This document shows positions 6,141 to 7,391 of a DNA stretch of 7,391 nucleotides, one piece after another. Under the pieces are notes generated by a model, which was not told where the DNA came from, searched no databases, and worked only from the letters and a program-made list of their open reading frames with translations. The stretch is from the NCBI GenBank assembly GCA_009698515.1, contig WLQA01000036.1, positions 1-7,391 on the forward strand, in the 5' to 3' direction. A program made the position numbers and the translations under genes. Source of the DNA: Actinomycetota bacterium (lineage in GTDB: Bacteria; Actinomycetota; Actinomycetes; Nanopelagicales; Nanopelagicaceae). Numbering within the stretch: position 1 is the stretch's first letter; the number at the start of each line of letters is the position of its first letter.

Positions 6141-6146
6141 ATGGAT

Positions 6147-6917
6147 ATGACCAAGCAACCTGCACTTTATATCGGCCACGGAGCACCGTTATTACTTGAT
6201 GATCCAATTTGGTCCGGGCAGCTTGCGAATTGGTCGGCAAAGTTAGATCGTCCAACTGCAATATTAATTGTTAGTGCGCATTGGGAATCAGCGCCTTTAA
6301 CGATTGGCTCAACTACGGCTGGCACACCGCTTATTTATGATTTTGGTGGCTTTGATCCGAAGTACTACAACCTGCAATATAAAGCACCTGGCGCACCTAA
6401 TTTAGCTGATCGCATCAGCAAAATCATGGGAGAAACCGTTCATCAAGATCCAAATCGGGGATTAGATCATGGCGCATATGTGCCACTTCTTAAGATGTTT
6501 CCAGATGCAGATATTCCAGTACTTCAAATGTCTATTCCTACCTTTGATCCAGAGAAATTATTTGAATTAGGAAAACGATTAGCACCACTTCGCGATGAAG
6601 GCGTATTAATTATTGGCTCTGGCTTTTTAACTCATGGCTTGCCATTTTTAAAGGAGTTTCGCATCGAAGCAACTGCGCCTGGTTGGTCGGTTGAGTTTGA
6701 TCTTTGGGCAAAAGAGGTTTTATCTCGTGGCGCAGTTGATGAGTTAATGAATTACAAAAAGTTAGCGCCAGGAATGCCATATGCGCACCCCACAGTTGAA
6801 CACTTTGCACCAATATTTATTACCTTAGGAGCAGCTACAAATGCTGAGGTGGCACCACAAACAGAGATCGATGGTTACTGGATGGGACTTTCTAAACGCT
6901 CATTCCAAGTTGCCTAA
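6147..6917 (+). CDS. DODA/YgiD-type class III extradiol ring-cleavage dioxygenase (LigB superfamily)
   Basis: A 256-residue protein from the ATG at 6147, typical length for YgiD/DODA. The conserved histidines are all visible: H11 (I-G-H-G-A-P), H45 (S-A-H-W-E), H108 (G-L-D-H-G-A-Y-V-P-L), H163 (G-S-G-F-L-T-H-G-L), and H214 with H219 (H-P-T-V-E-H-F-A-P-I). In this family the first two and one from the last motif bind the metal, while H108 is expected near the substrate. Members open catecholic rings such as 4,5-DOPA; the natural substrate of bacterial versions is often unknown. An in-frame ATG at 6141 would add two residues but lies directly after the -10 box, so 6147 is preferred. The gene is probably repressed through the palindrome at 6112-6129. 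It ends 12 bp before the convergent tgt gene. Confidence 0.9.
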   Translation: MTKQPALYIGHGAPLLLDDPIWSGQLANWSAKLDRPTAILIVSAHWESAPLTIGSTTAGTPLIYDFGGFDPKYYNLQYKAPGAPNLADRISKIMGETVHQDPNRGLDHGAYVPLLKMFPDADIPVLQMSIPTFDPEKLFELGKRLAPLRDEGVLIIGSGFLTHGLPFLKEFRIEATAPGWSVEFDLWAKEVLSRGAVDELMNYKKLAPGMPYAHPTVEHFAPIFITLGAATNAEVAPQTEIDGYWMGLSKRSFQVA

Positions 6918-6927
6918 ACAGCAACTT
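6907..6927. terminator. Possible shared terminator between the dioxygenase and tgt genes
   Basis: AAGTTGC and GCAACTT form a perfect 7-bp stem around the 7-nt loop CTAAACA, which contains the dioxygenase stop codon. It fills the gap between two convergent genes, as expected for a bidirectional hairpin terminator. No strong T-run follows on either strand, so confidence is limited. Confidence 0.4.
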
Positions 6928-6929
6928 AA

Positions 6930-7391
6930 TTACTTACCGTAATACCGTCCCATAAAATCTTTTTTAAACTCAAAAAAATTACCATCAATAATTGTCTGTC
7001 TCATCTTGGCGACCAAACCAACTATAAAGTGTTGATTATGGATCGTGGCTAATGTTGAAGCAACCATCTCTTTACTGCGGAAAAGATGGCATAAGTAAGC
7101 ACGTGTGTAATTGCGGCAGGTGTAACAGGTGCAATCATCCTCAATTGGTTTGAACTCTCGCTTGTGCGGGGCGTTTGAAACATTTAGCCGGCCGTCTTTA
7201 GTAAAGACTGAGCTAGTTCTGGCTTGCCTAGAAGGAGCAACGCAATCAAAGGTATCGGCGCCATTTTCCACACCAACAAATAAATCATCAGGCTCACCAA
7301 TTCCAAGAAAGTGACGAGGCTTATCCTCTGGTAGCTCCTCATTTACCCAACGCAAAATATCGCCAAGTACCTCTTTATCTAAAGCACCACC
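6930..7391 (-). CDS. tgt: tRNA guanine(34) transglycosylase Tgt, C-terminal part (5' end outside the window)
   Basis: The last 153 codons of a gene that continues past the right edge. The frame is open to base 7391, so the TTG at 7355 is an internal Leu codon, not a start. Fragment residues D49 in T-F-D-C-V-A-P-S-R (47-55) match the catalytic nucleophile region. C87-T-C89-Y-T-C92 with H118 (A-T-I-H-N) forms the family's zinc site. G-I-G-E-P-D-D-L-F (30-38) and the G-G-A-L-D-K-E opening agree with what I recall of actinobacterial Tgt. The bacterial enzyme exchanges G34 for preQ1 in tRNAs reading NAC/NAU codons, the step leading to queuosine; preQ1 synthesis or QueA genes are not visible here. 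It converges on the dioxygenase gene with a 12-bp gap. Full-length Tgt is about 370-400 residues, so well over half is missing. Confidence 0.95.
   Translation of the reverse strand, partial: GGALDKEVLGDILRWVNEELPEDKPRHFLGIGEPDDLFVGVENGADTFDCVAPSRQARTSSVFTKDGRLNVSNAPHKREFKPIEDDCTCYTCRNYTRAYLCHLFRSKEMVASTLATIHNQHFIVGLVAKMRQTIIDGNFFEFKKDFMGRYYGK

Noticed and set aside
6930..7355. Reading tgt as a complete short gene starting at the TTG at 7355
   Set aside because: The frame stays open to the window edge and the upstream codons encode the conserved G-G-A-L-D-K-E stretch, so the gene is only truncated by the window.
1..7391. Defence system, mobile element, CRISPR array or biosynthetic cluster
   Set aside because: No transposase, integrase, repeat-spacer structure, toxin-antitoxin pair or synthase is encoded; the gene content is housekeeping and regulatory.

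Overview
The window is about 7.4 kb of AT-rich, densely packed bacterial DNA. It holds seven complete protein genes and one cut by the right edge, with no mobile element, CRISPR array, rRNA or tRNA. Low GC, very short intergenic gaps, TANNNT -10 boxes lying 6-7 nt before start codons, almost no Shine-Dalgarno sequences, and a Tgt of what I recall as the actinobacterial type together suggest a streamlined freshwater actinobacterium (acI / Nanopelagicales-like). This taxonomic call is inference from style and was not confirmed by any search.

Layout. Position 1-463 (+): a small DinB-fold metal-binding protein, probably the tail of an operon entering from the left. 452-1360 (-): TrhO, the tRNA U34 hydroxylase, whose end overlaps the DinB gene by 12 bp. 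1361-1497: a divergent regulatory region with repeats. 1498-3072 (+): a large helical LuxR-type regulator without an ATPase domain. 3069-5487 (-): a two-gene operon, with a Gfo/Idh/MocA oxidoreductase first and a beta-CASP metallo-beta-lactamase nuclease 4 bp behind it. 5488-5512: a 25-bp divergent promoter with two abutting -10 boxes. 5513-6103 (+): a TRIC/UPF0126 membrane channel protein. 6112-6140: a perfect 18-bp palindrome and promoter. 6147-6917 (+): a DODA/YgiD-type extradiol dioxygenase. 6930-7391 (-): the C-terminal 153 residues of Tgt, the tRNA guanine transglycosylase.

The genes do not form one obvious pathway. Two of them (trhO and tgt) modify tRNA wobble position 34. Two others (the oxidoreductase, which resembles dihydrodiol dehydrogenases, and the extradiol dioxygenase) could both touch aromatic compounds, but that link is weak.

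The strongest unexplained signals are regulatory. They are the 18-bp palindrome over the dioxygenase promoter, the back-to-back divergent leaderless promoters at 5495-5506, and a cluster of direct and inverted repeats around the start codon of the LuxR-type gene. I see no clear candidate for a new multi-gene system.
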